DNA from: Alphaproteobacteria bacterium | GTDB lineage: Bacteria; Pseudomonadota; Alphaproteobacteria; Rhodobacterales; Rhodobacteraceae | Direction: 5' to 3' | DNA: 10,563 nucleotides | Assembly: GCA_030424705.1 (NCBI GenBank) | Contig: JAUHWJ010000025.1 | Location: 1-10,563 of the forward strand | Shown here: positions 5,801 through 10,267 of the stretch, piece after piece | Numbering within the stretch: position 1 is the first letter of the stretch | How the letters are laid out: the number at the start of each line of letters is the position of its first letter | Translations under genes and position numbers: made by a program | Notes under the pieces: model-generated | The model's database searches: none | What the model saw: only the letters and a program-made list of their open reading frames with translations | What the model was told of the DNA's origin: nothing

Positions 5801-7274
5801 CCGGCGGCCCCGGCGTCTCCGCCGCGCCGAGCAGAAGCCAGCCGCCAGGAAGAAGCGCAAAGGCGAAAAGGGCGACGAGCCTCCGCTGAGCCTCCGCTCC
5901 GAGATAGATCATCACGTTGCGGCAGGAAACGAGGTCGATCCGCGAGAAGGGCGGATCGGCCAGAAGATCGTGCACGGTGAAGACGATCATTTCGCGCAGG
6001 TCCGGGGAGACGCGCCAGCCCCCGTCCTCCCGGGTGAAAAAGCGCTTCAGCCGGGCTTCGGAGACGCCGCTCGCGACGCCATCGGGATAGAACCCGTCCC
6101 GCGCCGCCGCCACCGCGTCCGGATCGATGTCCGAAGCGAGAATCTGAAGGCGCGCCTCCGAGCCCGCCGCCTCGATCCCTTCGGTGAACGCCATGGCCAG
6201 GGAATAGGCCTCCTCCCCCGTGCTGCACCCGGCGACCCAGATCCGGATCGGCCCCTGTGGCGACAGACCGGCGCCATGCGCGGCGACGATTGCGGGAACC
6301 GTCGTCGTCGCAAGCGCCTCGAACGCCACCGCGTCGCGGAAGAACGAAGTGACGTGGATCAGCAGGTCCGCCGCCAGCAGGTCCAGCTCTTTTGGGTCGG
6401 CGAGGAGCCGCGCGAGATAGAGGCCCGTCGCCTCCGCCGCCAGCGGGATCATCGCCATGCGCCGCGCGACGCGACGGCGGATCGTGCCGGTCTTGTAAAG
6501 CGTCACGTCCTGCGGCGCGCGGGTCCGGACCAGCGCGGTGATCTCCGCCAGCGCGTCCTCCGACGGCGCTTGCGACTCGGCGGTCGCTGGGTCGTGCGCC
6601 GCCAAAGGCGCGGCGAGGTCCGGCCAGCGCTTGACCAGCGCCGGGATGACGTCCTCCGCCGGAAGCACAAGATCGACAAGCCCAGTGGCGATCGCGCTCT
6701 CCGGCATGCCGGGATAGCCGGCCTCCTCCGGGCTCTGGGCGATCACGAACCCGCCTGCCGCCTTCAGCACTGCGAGCCCGGCGGAACCGTCCGCCGCCGT
6801 GCCCGAGAGCACGACGCAGCCCGCAAGTGGCCCGACCTCCACAGCCAGAGAGACGAGCAGATGGTCGAACGGCAGCCGCACCCCGCGCCCCCCGTCCAGC
6901 TTGTCGAGCCGGAGCGCCCCCTTCGAGACGGAAAGCTGCGCGCCCGGCGGGATGACATGCACCCGCCCCGGCCGAAGCCGCATGCCCTCCGTCGCCTCGA
7001 CCACGTCGAGCGCCGTGCCTCGCGCCAGCAATCCCGCCGCGAGGCTCTCATGCTTCGGGTCGAGATGCAGCACGAGGATGAAGGCCATCCCGATATTGGC
7101 GGGCGCCGCCGCGAGCAGCAGCCGGCAAGCCTCCAGTCCGCCCGCCGACGCGCCGATGGCGACCACAGGACAGGGGAGAGGTGGCCGCCGACGCAGGGGC
7201 GTTGCAGCGTCCGAAGCCGACGGCGCTGTGGGCGCGCCGGAACGCGCTCCCGATGATCGCCCGGGCGCTGACAT
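2874..7274 (-). CDS. Giant hybrid signalling protein: CheB-CheR-PAS-histidine kinase-REC-REC-LuxR
   Basis: 1466 residues, no membrane segment or signal peptide. Order: CheB-type methylesterase without its usual receiver (35-215; GASAGG Ser43, His70, Asp162); CheR-type methyltransferase (235-505; SAM loop VAGCSTGEEAYSLAM, then CRNVMIYL); divergent PAS-like region (535-650); Glu-rich coiled coil with NEE/LNEEL repeats (662-745); PAS (746-858); HisKA kinase (phospho-accepting His888 in ASHDLRQPL); ATPase domain (985-1096; NLLSNAIKYT, DTGIGM, GLGLGLSIV); receiver 1 (phospho-Asp1171, Lys1230); Pro/Ala-rich linker (1247-1266); receiver 2 of FixJ type (DDD 1272-1274, Asp1316, Thr1344, Lys1366); LuxR-type helix-turn-helix (1402-1462). 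All key residues are present. CheB-CheR-kinase fusions are known, and the FixJ-like regulator is often a separate neighbouring gene; here it is fused in frame. The signal is unknown. The ATG at 7274 has no strong ribosome site. Confidence 0.93.
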   Translation of the reverse strand: MSAPGRSSGARSGAPTAPSASDAATPLRRRPPLPCPVVAIGASAGGLEACRLLLAAAPANIGMAFILVLHLDPKHESLAAGLLARGTALDVVEATEGMRLRPGRVHVIPPGAQLSVSKGALRLDKLDGGRGVRLPFDHLLVSLAVEVGPLAGCVVLSGTAADGSAGLAVLKAAGGFVIAQSPEEAGYPGMPESAIATGLVDLVLPAEDVIPALVKRWPDLAAPLAAHDPATAESQAPSEDALAEITALVRTRAPQDVTLYKTGTIRRRVARRMAMIPLAAEATGLYLARLLADPKELDLLAADLLIHVTSFFRDAVAFEALATTTVPAIVAAHGAGLSPQGPIRIWVAGCSTGEEAYSLAMAFTEGIEAAGSEARLQILASDIDPDAVAAARDGFYPDGVASGVSEARLKRFFTREDGGWRVSPDLREMIVFTVHDLLADPPFSRIDLVSCRNVMIYLGAEAQRRLVALFAFALLPGGWLLLGAAETPGPPDGRFDIADKAGRLWRKIGRGAPGELPTMPLARPGAPQPGPPAGGRRALLAETCRRLVLEAHAPAAALLNQRLEALYLLGPTERYLRLAPGHPSLDFLAMAPRAMRVRLRAAAAKCLGEGGTVTVTGGRSAEGASFSVEISRVSVEAEPLLLACFLDLPEHGRGAEPTKPGPEATRVAELEAELEASRAEVRGALRDLETSAEEHVRDAAEALSVNEEYQSTNEELLASKEELQSLNEELTALNGQLQETMERQRTIANDLQNVLYSTDVATLFLDRDLNIRFFTPAARALFHVIATDVGRPLSDLAAQAADAGLEADARAVLGGAAPIVREVGALGGRWFARRMQPYRNDRKEIEGVVITFEEVTEARRAAEALREARRMAERADAAKSRFLAAASHDLRQPLQTLTLVHTLLRKSAGAAEQARLAALLDRTLTSMTAMLDTLLDVNRIETGDIAPEIGPVRLAPLMAGLAEEFGHLAKERGLRMRLVPCSATIRSDPRLLEQILRNLLSNAIKYTRKGGVLLGCRRRGDKVSIEIWDTGIGMEAEHLERIFEAYHQIDDEDRDPGRHGHGLGLGLSIVQRLGSLLDHRISVRSRPGGGSGFAVEAERLEAAPVVAAPAVAAVAGKRGAILLVEDEPDLRDLLTGVLLDAGHEVLVAADAAGALKLIGEEGRRPDLVVTDHNLGGDMTGLELAGAIGSALGAREGAGGGAAPPTIILTGDITAATLGEIGRSPFVRVSKPATAEALTAKIDELLAGARRAKPEPPAAKAETTAEGEVHVVDDDPAVLNAVRELFASSGWAVVAYRSAEDFLAAPRPGRGACLVADVRLPGMDGIAMLRRLRDEGGAIPAVMITGHGETAMAVAAMKAGAADFIEKPIPAEDLIASVARALALAKDAGAGDAWRAEAAERFARLTRREREVMEMVLGGMPNKNIAADLGLSQRTVENHRAAVMRKTGSASLPDLVRLALTAKQGDA

Positions 7275-7388
7275 GTTGCTTGGGCTTTCGAATGGAGAGA
7301 GCTATGCCTTAGACGGAAATGTTACCATGCCCCCGCCGTATCGCCTAACGCGAAATTGCGACCAAGAATCAGGGCCAATAATTGTTTC

Positions 7389-7400
7389 GGATCCGGATCC
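7389..7400. repeat. Tandem GGATCC palindrome in the divergent intergenic region
   Basis: GGATCCGGATCC is a perfect 12-base palindrome made of two tandem GGATCC units. It lies in the 362-base gap (7275-7636) between the giant kinase gene and the small-protein operon. That gap is AT-richer than the genes in its first 230 bases and holds no convincing gene. It may be part of a regulatory region. Confidence 0.3.
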
Positions 7401-7412
7401 TGAATAATCACT

Positions 7413-7435
7413 GGAAATCCCCATGGGTAATTTCC
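7413..7435. promoter_or_regulatory. Inverted repeat, candidate regulator-binding site
   Basis: GGAAAT at 7413-7418 and ATTTCC at 7430-7435 are inverted copies, with an inner CC/GG pair around the centre ATG (7423-7425). The site is 23 bases wide with 8 of 11 arm positions symmetric, about the size of a site for a dimeric LuxR/FixJ-type regulator. It lies between the divergently transcribed kinase gene and the small-protein operon. Binding by the kinase's own C-terminal domain is a guess from position. Confidence 0.35.
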
Positions 7436-7535
7436 GATCCTGTTGATTTGTTGCTGGTCAGGTTAGGTATTCTGGGAGTTCACGGCCCGGTCAAAACTTT
7501 ATTTGGGAGGCTGAGGCAAGGCGGAGCGGGCGGAA

Positions 7536-7551
7536 GCGGCGGCATCGCCGC
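7536..7551 (+). other. Small leader hairpin upstream of the microprotein gene
   Basis: GCGGCG (7536-7541) pairs with CGCCGC (7546-7551) around the loop GCAT. It is the first of three hairpins in the 100 bases before the ATG at 7637. Alone it would be unremarkable in GC-rich DNA. Confidence 0.3.
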
Positions 7552-7581
7552 ATCGCCCCGCTCAAGCCTGGCGGGTCAAGG

Positions 7582-7631
7582 CGCGCCCTTCCCGCAGCCA
7601 AAAGGGCGCGGCCCGCGATCGGGCCAAGGAG
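7582..7631 (+). promoter_or_regulatory. Two adjacent hairpins ending at the ribosome site of the microprotein
   Basis: CGCGCCCTT (7582-7590) pairs perfectly with AAGGGCGCG (7602-7610), loop 11 bases. GGCCCG (7610-7615) pairs perfectly with CGGGCC (7620-7625), loop CGAT. The two stems share only base 7610 and could stack. The Shine-Dalgarno AAGGAG (7626-7631) begins at the next base and sits 5 bases before the ATG at 7637. Such a folded leader could stabilise the transcript or control ribosome access; no known riboswitch or thermometer motif is recognised. Confidence 0.5.
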
Positions 7632-7636
7632 CAGTA

Positions 7637-7711
7637 ATGAACAACATCATCTACATCGTAGGGCTCGTCGTCATCGTCATGGCGGTCCTCGCCTTTTTCG
7701 GCCTCCGCTGA
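7637..7711 (+). CDS. 24-residue membrane microprotein
   Basis: The product MNNIIYIVGLVVIVMAVLAFFGLR is almost entirely one transmembrane helix (residues 4-21) with a short polar start and a C-terminal Arg, so insertion in the inner membrane is expected. The ATG has a near-perfect ribosome site, AAGGAG, five bases upstream. I recall very similar 'hypothetical' microproteins in other alphaproteobacteria, so it is probably a genuine conserved gene despite its size; its function is unknown. It is the first gene of the plus-strand run, 66 bases before the DUF883-like gene. Its structured leader suggests regulated expression. Automated annotation often misses genes this short. Confidence 0.75.
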   Translation: MNNIIYIVGLVVIVMAVLAFFGLR

Positions 7712-7733
7712 AAAGGCCCGCAAGGCCGTCTCC

Positions 7734-7757
7734 GATCGCGGCGCTGCGCCGGCGATC
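7734..7757 (+). other. Hairpin between the microprotein and DUF883-like genes
   Basis: GATCGCGGCG (7734-7743) pairs with CGCC plus GCGATC (7747-7750 and 7752-7757), a ten-pair stem with one bulged G (7751) and loop CTG. No T-run follows, so it is not a standard terminator. It could set the relative amounts of the two products by blocking decay of the upstream part of the mRNA, or be a weak attenuator. Confidence 0.4.
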
Positions 7758-7777
7758 TCTTCGAACAGGATCTCAAG

Positions 7778-8035
7778 ATGAACACGCCTTTCTCCAAGAC
7801 CGCTGAAGACGAACTCCGGGACCAGGTCGCGACGCTTCGGCGGGACCTGGCGAAGCTGACGGAGACCGCCGCCGGCGCAGTCGCCGGAAGCGTCGGCGCG
7901 GCGGGCCACCGGGCGGCGGACTCCGCGCGCGCGGCGCGCGCCTCCGTCGTCGACACGGTGGTCGAACATCCGCTCACCGCGGTCGGCGTCGCCGCGGCGC
8001 TCGGCTATCTCTTCGCCGCCCTGACGCGGCGCTGA
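7778..8035 (+). CDS. DUF883/YqjD-ElaB-like membrane-anchored protein
   Basis: 85 residues: an acidic/basic amphipathic N-terminal helix (DELRDQVATLRRDLAKLTE, about 10-30), an Ala-rich helical middle, then a C-terminal membrane helix (about 64-82, HPLTAVGVAAALGYLFAALTRR) ending in RR. This is the architecture of the DUF883 family, whose E. coli members YqjD and ElaB are tail-anchored inner-membrane proteins that can bind ribosomes and are induced in stationary phase; whether this homologue does so is not known. The ATG follows AGGA with suitable spacing. The next gene begins 2 bases after the stop, so the two are translationally linked, as with yqjD-yqjE in enterobacteria. With Ala and Arg so dominant, homology is judged mainly from architecture and the terminal helix. 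Confidence 0.8.
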   Translation: MNTPFSKTAEDELRDQVATLRRDLAKLTETAAGAVAGSVGAAGHRAADSARAARASVVDTVVEHPLTAVGVAAALGYLFAALTRR

Positions 8036-8037
8036 AC

Positions 8038-8424
8038 ATGGGGCCGGAGCTGGCCGCCCTCGCGGAGAACGCCGCGAGCCGGGCGGCCCGCTCCTTCACA
8101 TGGCTGGCGCTTGGTTTGGCGGCGCCGGCGCTCCTTGGCGCGGCGGCGCTCGGCTTCCTCACCGCGGCCGGCTTCGGCCTTCTCTCGGCTGAGATCGGGC
8201 CGATCGCCGCCTCGTTCGCCTTCGCAGCGCTCTTCGCTTTCCTGGCGCTCATTGCACATCTCGCGCGCCGCGCCGCGGCGGCCCGAAGAGGCAGGAAGGC
8301 GGCTGCGGCGCAGGCGCGAATGGACGGGGCGGTCGCCTCGGCGCGCGCCCTCGCAAGCGCCCCGGGTCTTCTCGCGCCTGTCGCCGCCTTTGTCGCCGCC
8401 TTCATGTTGGCGCGGCGGCGTTGA
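8038..8424 (+). CDS. Holin-family/YqjE-like membrane protein
   Basis: 128 residues with two close membrane helices (about 20-48 and 53-76), a basic Ala/Arg-rich cytoplasmic helix (77-105) and a third hydrophobic segment near the C-terminus (108-125) ending ARRR. Small proteins with a helical hairpin plus basic tail next to a DUF883 gene are usually assigned to the phage holin 3-6/YqjE group; despite the name these are not phage lysis genes. I assign it on topology and gene order, not on specific motifs. There is no clear ribosome site: its ATG lies 2 bases after the preceding stop, so translation probably depends on coupling. Its stop overlaps an in-frame TTG/ATG of the following sigma factor frame, though that gene's likely start is 30 bases on. 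Confidence 0.6.
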   Translation: MGPELAALAENAASRAARSFTWLALGLAAPALLGAAALGFLTAAGFGLLSAEIGPIAASFAFAALFAFLALIAHLARRAAAARRGRKAAAAQARMDGAVASARALASAPGLLAPVAAFVAAFMLARRR

Positions 8425-8453
8425 TGCCAACCACAAACCGACGGGAGCCGCCC

Positions 8454-9026
8454 ATGATCGAGCTTCACCCCTTTCATCACCAACTCGCGGAAGAAACGCC
8501 GGCCCTCCTGCGGCTCGCCCGCCACCTCACGCGAAACGAACACAGCGCGCAGGACCTGGCGCAGGAAACGCTGAGAAAGGCGTGGAGCGCGCGGGAAGGA
8601 TATCAACCCGGCGCCCGGCTCCGCGCATGGCTCTTCACCATCCTCCGGAACACCCACATCTCGGAACGCCGCAGGCATCGCCGCGAAGTGGAGGACATTG
8701 GCGGGGCGCTCGCCGGCGCGCTGACGCAGGAGGGAGCGCAGGAGCATGTCCTTGCGCTGGCGGAGCTGACTGCGGCCATGTCGACGCTGCCTTTCGAGCA
8801 ACGCGAGGCGCTGCTTCTGGTCGGCGGCGCCGGCTACTCCCATGAAGAGGCGGCGCTCGTGACGGGCTGCGCCGTGGGCACGGTCAAGAGCCGGGTCAGC
8901 CGCGCCCGCGCCCGGCTGGAAGTCATCCTGGCGCCGCCTTGCGCCGACGCGTCGATCGACGTTCGACGGCCCGAGCCCTCGACACGAAAGCATCTCAGAC
9001 ACGACGTCCACGGCGCCGCCGCGTGA
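8454..9026 (+). CDS. ecfG: EcfG-like (ECF15-type) general stress sigma factor
   Basis: 190 residues. Region sigma-2 (about 14-80) reads QDLAQETLRKAW...GYQPGARLRAWLFTILRN followed by SERRRHRREVED; region sigma-4 (about 101-155) reads LPFEQREALLLVGGAGYSHEEAALVTGCAVGTVKSRVSRARARL. The RREVED motif and the GCAVGTVKSRV helix are hallmarks of EcfG, which directs RNA polymerase to general-stress promoters in alphaproteobacteria and is held off by NepR and released by phosphorylated PhyR. The C-terminal tail (160-190) is poorly structured. I chose the ATG at 8454, six bases after GGGAG; in-frame TTG/ATG codons at 8421/8424 overlap the preceding stop. No nepR or phyR is visible, unusual for the primary ecfG, so this may be a paralogue. 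A consensus EcfG-type promoter lies 8 bases beyond its stop. Confidence 0.88.
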   Translation: MIELHPFHHQLAEETPALLRLARHLTRNEHSAQDLAQETLRKAWSAREGYQPGARLRAWLFTILRNTHISERRRHRREVEDIGGALAGALTQEGAQEHVLALAELTAAMSTLPFEQREALLLVGGAGYSHEEAALVTGCAVGTVKSRVSRARARLEVILAPPCADASIDVRRPEPSTRKHLRHDVHGAAA

Positions 9027-9033
9027 CTGCGCG

Positions 9034-9059
9034 GGAACCATTCACTCCCGTCGTGCGTT
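9034..9059 (+). promoter_or_regulatory. EcfG-type promoter for the entericidin-like gene
   Basis: GGAAC (9034-9038, extended to GGAACC) is followed after 17 bases by CGTT (9056-9059), an exact match to the EcfG promoter signature. Transcription would start near 9066, leaving about 56 bases to the ATG at 9122. It lies in the 95-base gap after the sigma factor gene, so the sigma factor probably drives the genes directly behind itself. Confidence 0.8.
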
Positions 9060-9121
9060 CCTTCCCTTGCCGCGTTGCGTCGGCCTGCGCCCGCGCCGCC
9101 TCCCCAGAAAGAGATCATGCC

Positions 9122-9280
9122 ATGGATCATTCGAAGGCTTTCGGCCGTAACGCGCTCGTCGCGGCCGCTTTCGTCGCGCTGCTGCTTTCCGCCTGCAACA
9201 CGACCTCCGGCTTCGGCCAGGACCTTGGCGCAGCGGGAAATGCGATCAGCGACGCCGCAGAGGACGCGAAGTCGGAATAG
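9122..9280 (+). CDS. Entericidin A/B-like small lipoprotein
   Basis: 52 residues: a basic N-terminus, a hydrophobic stretch (11-24) and a lipobox LLSAC with Cys25 as the predicted lipidation site, leaving a 28-residue mature lipopeptide (NTTSGFGQDLGAAGNAISDAAEDA). The ACNT...GxGxDxxxAGxAIxxAA pattern is that of the entericidin family. In E. coli EcnA/EcnB form an antidote/toxin pair, with EcnB under the stationary-phase sigma factor; alphaproteobacterial relatives usually occur singly and their role is not established. Export by Sec, lipidation and membrane anchoring are expected. The ATG at 9122 is preceded by AAAGAGA; an out-of-frame ATG at 9117 is ignored. The EcfG-type promoter upstream suggests induction in stress, parallel to sigma-S control in enterobacteria. 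Confidence 0.88.
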   Translation: MDHSKAFGRNALVAAAFVALLLSACNTTSGFGQDLGAAGNAISDAAEDAKSE

Positions 9281-9445
9281 CGTCTTGGCGCACCTGCAAA
9301 GGCATCTGGGTATTTCCCGAGGCTGCCGGCGCGCCGCGCTGCGCGTTATCGTTTGTCGAGCCTTCACGCCGCAATGCCGCGAGCGATCGCCCTTCCGCCG
9401 AGGGAAGCGCGAAAAAAGGAGATACGGACCTTGGAGAGCGATCGC

Positions 9446-9724
9446 ATGGACGGGCGCCGATGCATCATCGGCGACGAGGACGCGCGCCGCGCCGCATTCT
9501 CCGGCGCACGCGCGCCGAGCCCTGTCATCGGCTCGCGGAACGAAGCGCCATCCCGGTCTGCGATGATCGGCTCGAGCGCGAGCGCTCCGCTTGTCCGCAA
9601 GCGCACCGGCGTCTGGGAGGTGAGCGTCGGCGGCGTCTTTGTCGGCGACTATGCGAAGCGTGAACATGCGGACGAAGCCGCCGCGCGGCGTATCGGCGCC
9701 GCTGGCCGGAAGACGACGCCATGA
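9446..9724 (+). CDS. Hypothetical protein, 92 residues
   Basis: The ATG at 9446 follows GGAGAG with good spacing; the frame is open further upstream (from about 9353) but without coding character. Residues 1-48 are low-complexity and rich in Ser, Ala, Arg and Pro, probably disordered. Residues 52-83 (RKRTGVWEVSVGGVFVGDYAKREHADEAAARRIG) form a compact element of two predicted strands and a helix, similar in pattern to small domains where a Trp-Val strand and a Gly-Asp-Tyr turn are followed by a helix. I do not recognise a named family. No signal peptide or membrane segment. Its TGA overlaps the ATG of the zinc-ribbon gene (ATGA), so the two are translationally coupled. The gap after the entericidin gene (9281-9445) holds no clear promoter or terminator, so it is probably part of the same transcript. 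Confidence 0.65.
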   Translation: MDGRRCIIGDEDARRAAFSGARAPSPVIGSRNEAPSRSAMIGSSASAPLVRKRTGVWEVSVGGVFVGDYAKREHADEAAARRIGAAGRKTTP

Positions 9725-9918
9725 CGACTGCCGCTACTGACGGGAAGAGCGTGTGGAGATGGGGCGTCAAGGATCAGGCGAGATCTCGCCCCTGCCTCCG
9801 GTGCAAGACAGAGTTCCTGAGCGGCGGGCCCGGCGAGCGGATCTGCCCCAGGTGCAAGAAAGGCGCCCTCTGGCATTCCACAGCCGCTGCGCCTTCCGCA
9901 GGGCGCGGAAGGGCGTGA
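9721..9918 (+). CDS. Small zinc-ribbon protein
   Basis: 65 residues with two CxxC knuckles: Cys25/Cys28 (RPCLRCKTEF) and Cys42/Cys45 (RICPRCKK), separated by 13 residues, a standard zinc-ribbon spacing. The pattern RxCLxCxxxFxSxGxGxRICPxCK is one I recall from conserved small proteins of alphaproteobacteria with no assigned function. It likely binds one zinc ion and could contact nucleic acid or another protein. The N-terminus is short and polar, the C-terminal 15 residues low-complexity. The start overlaps the preceding stop as ATGA, with GGAAGA upstream as ribosome site. A 70-base gap follows before the next gene. Confidence 0.72.
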   Translation: MTTAATDGKSVWRWGVKDQARSRPCLRCKTEFLSGGPGERICPRCKKGALWHSTAAAPSAGRGRA

Positions 9919-9961
9919 ACAGGCGAACAAGACCCGATGCGCGACCCAATTACGGCTCGCG

Positions 9962-9988
9962 CGACGGTCTACCAGAGAGGAGCCGTCG
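9962..9988 (+). promoter_or_regulatory. Ribosome site displayed in a hairpin loop before the ATG at 9989
   Basis: CGACGG (9962-9967) can pair with CCGTCG (9983-9988), which abuts the start codon. The 15-base loop contains the Shine-Dalgarno AGAGGAG. Displaying the ribosome site in a loop may favour or tune initiation. The stem is only six pairs, so chance is possible. Confidence 0.35.
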
Positions 9989-10267
9989 ATGATCACCAGA
10001 ACGCTGACCTCCACCGTGACTTTCGCTCATCCGTTCCGCCTGCGCGGCGAGACGAGGGAGTTCCCGCCCGGCGCCTATCGGGTGATCGCAGAAGAGGAGC
10101 TGATGCAGTCCCTCAGCTTCGAGGCGTTCCTCAGGCTCTCCACCCATATCGAGGTCTCTGGTCGCCCGGGCGTCGTCTCGCAGGTCGAGATCGCCAAGGA
10201 AGAGCTGGAACGGATGGTGGAGCGGGACGGCGCCTTGCCCCAGCCCCCGAAGGAGGAAACGTCATGA
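9989..10267 (+). CDS. Conserved hypothetical protein, 92 residues
   Basis: The ATG follows a strong ribosome site (AGAGGAG). The product is soluble and acidic. Residues 8-52 carry the core VTFAHPFRLRGETREFPPGAYRVIAEEELMQSLSFEAFLRLSTHIEV: a beta strand with HPF, a PPGxY turn, and an EEEL helix. I recall this HPF...PxGxYxVxxEEExxxxLSFxAxxR pattern from uncharacterised proteins widespread in alphaproteobacteria, often beside stress genes. No catalytic motif, cysteine, signal peptide or membrane helix is present. The C-terminal 30 residues form a predicted charged helix and a Pro-rich tail. The stop overlaps the ATG of the next gene (ATGA), so the pair is translationally coupled. Confidence 0.78.
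   Translation: MITRTLTSTVTFAHPFRLRGETREFPPGAYRVIAEEELMQSLSFEAFLRLSTHIEVSGRPGVVSQVEIAKEELERMVERDGALPQPPKEETS

Noticed and set aside
2961..7256. A 1431-codon open frame on the plus strand opposite the giant kinase gene
   Set aside because: Its translation is a monotonous Arg/Ala/Gly/Pro/His-rich sequence with no domain motif, as expected for the antisense of a high-GC gene, while the minus strand carries nine recognisable domains or regions with intact active-site residues.
7315..7340. GGAAA-N17-CGTA as a third-class EcfG promoter before the small-protein operon
   Set aside because: Both elements deviate from the consensus and the site is about 300 bases from the first start codon; not convincing.
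8038..8424. A phage remnant, suggested by the holin-like protein
   Set aside because: The holin label here refers to a chromosomal YqjE-like family next to DUF883 genes. No other phage gene, integrase or attachment repeat is present.
7974..9041. A 355-codon minus-strand frame opposite the holin-like and sigma factor genes
   Set aside because: The translation is Ala/Arg-rich low-complexity with no motif; the plus strand has recognisable membrane and sigma-factor sequences with ribosome sites.
9036..9061. A second EcfG-like promoter reading on the minus strand (GGAAC then GGTT) over the plus-strand one
   Set aside because: The -10 is not CGTT and it would point antisense into the sigma factor gene; more likely a by-product of the partial symmetry of the real promoter.
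9330..9353. Terminator-like CGCGC/GCGCG fold after the entericidin-like gene
   Set aside because: The stem is five pairs in GC-rich alternating sequence and the following run (TTATCGTTTG) is not a clean T-tract.
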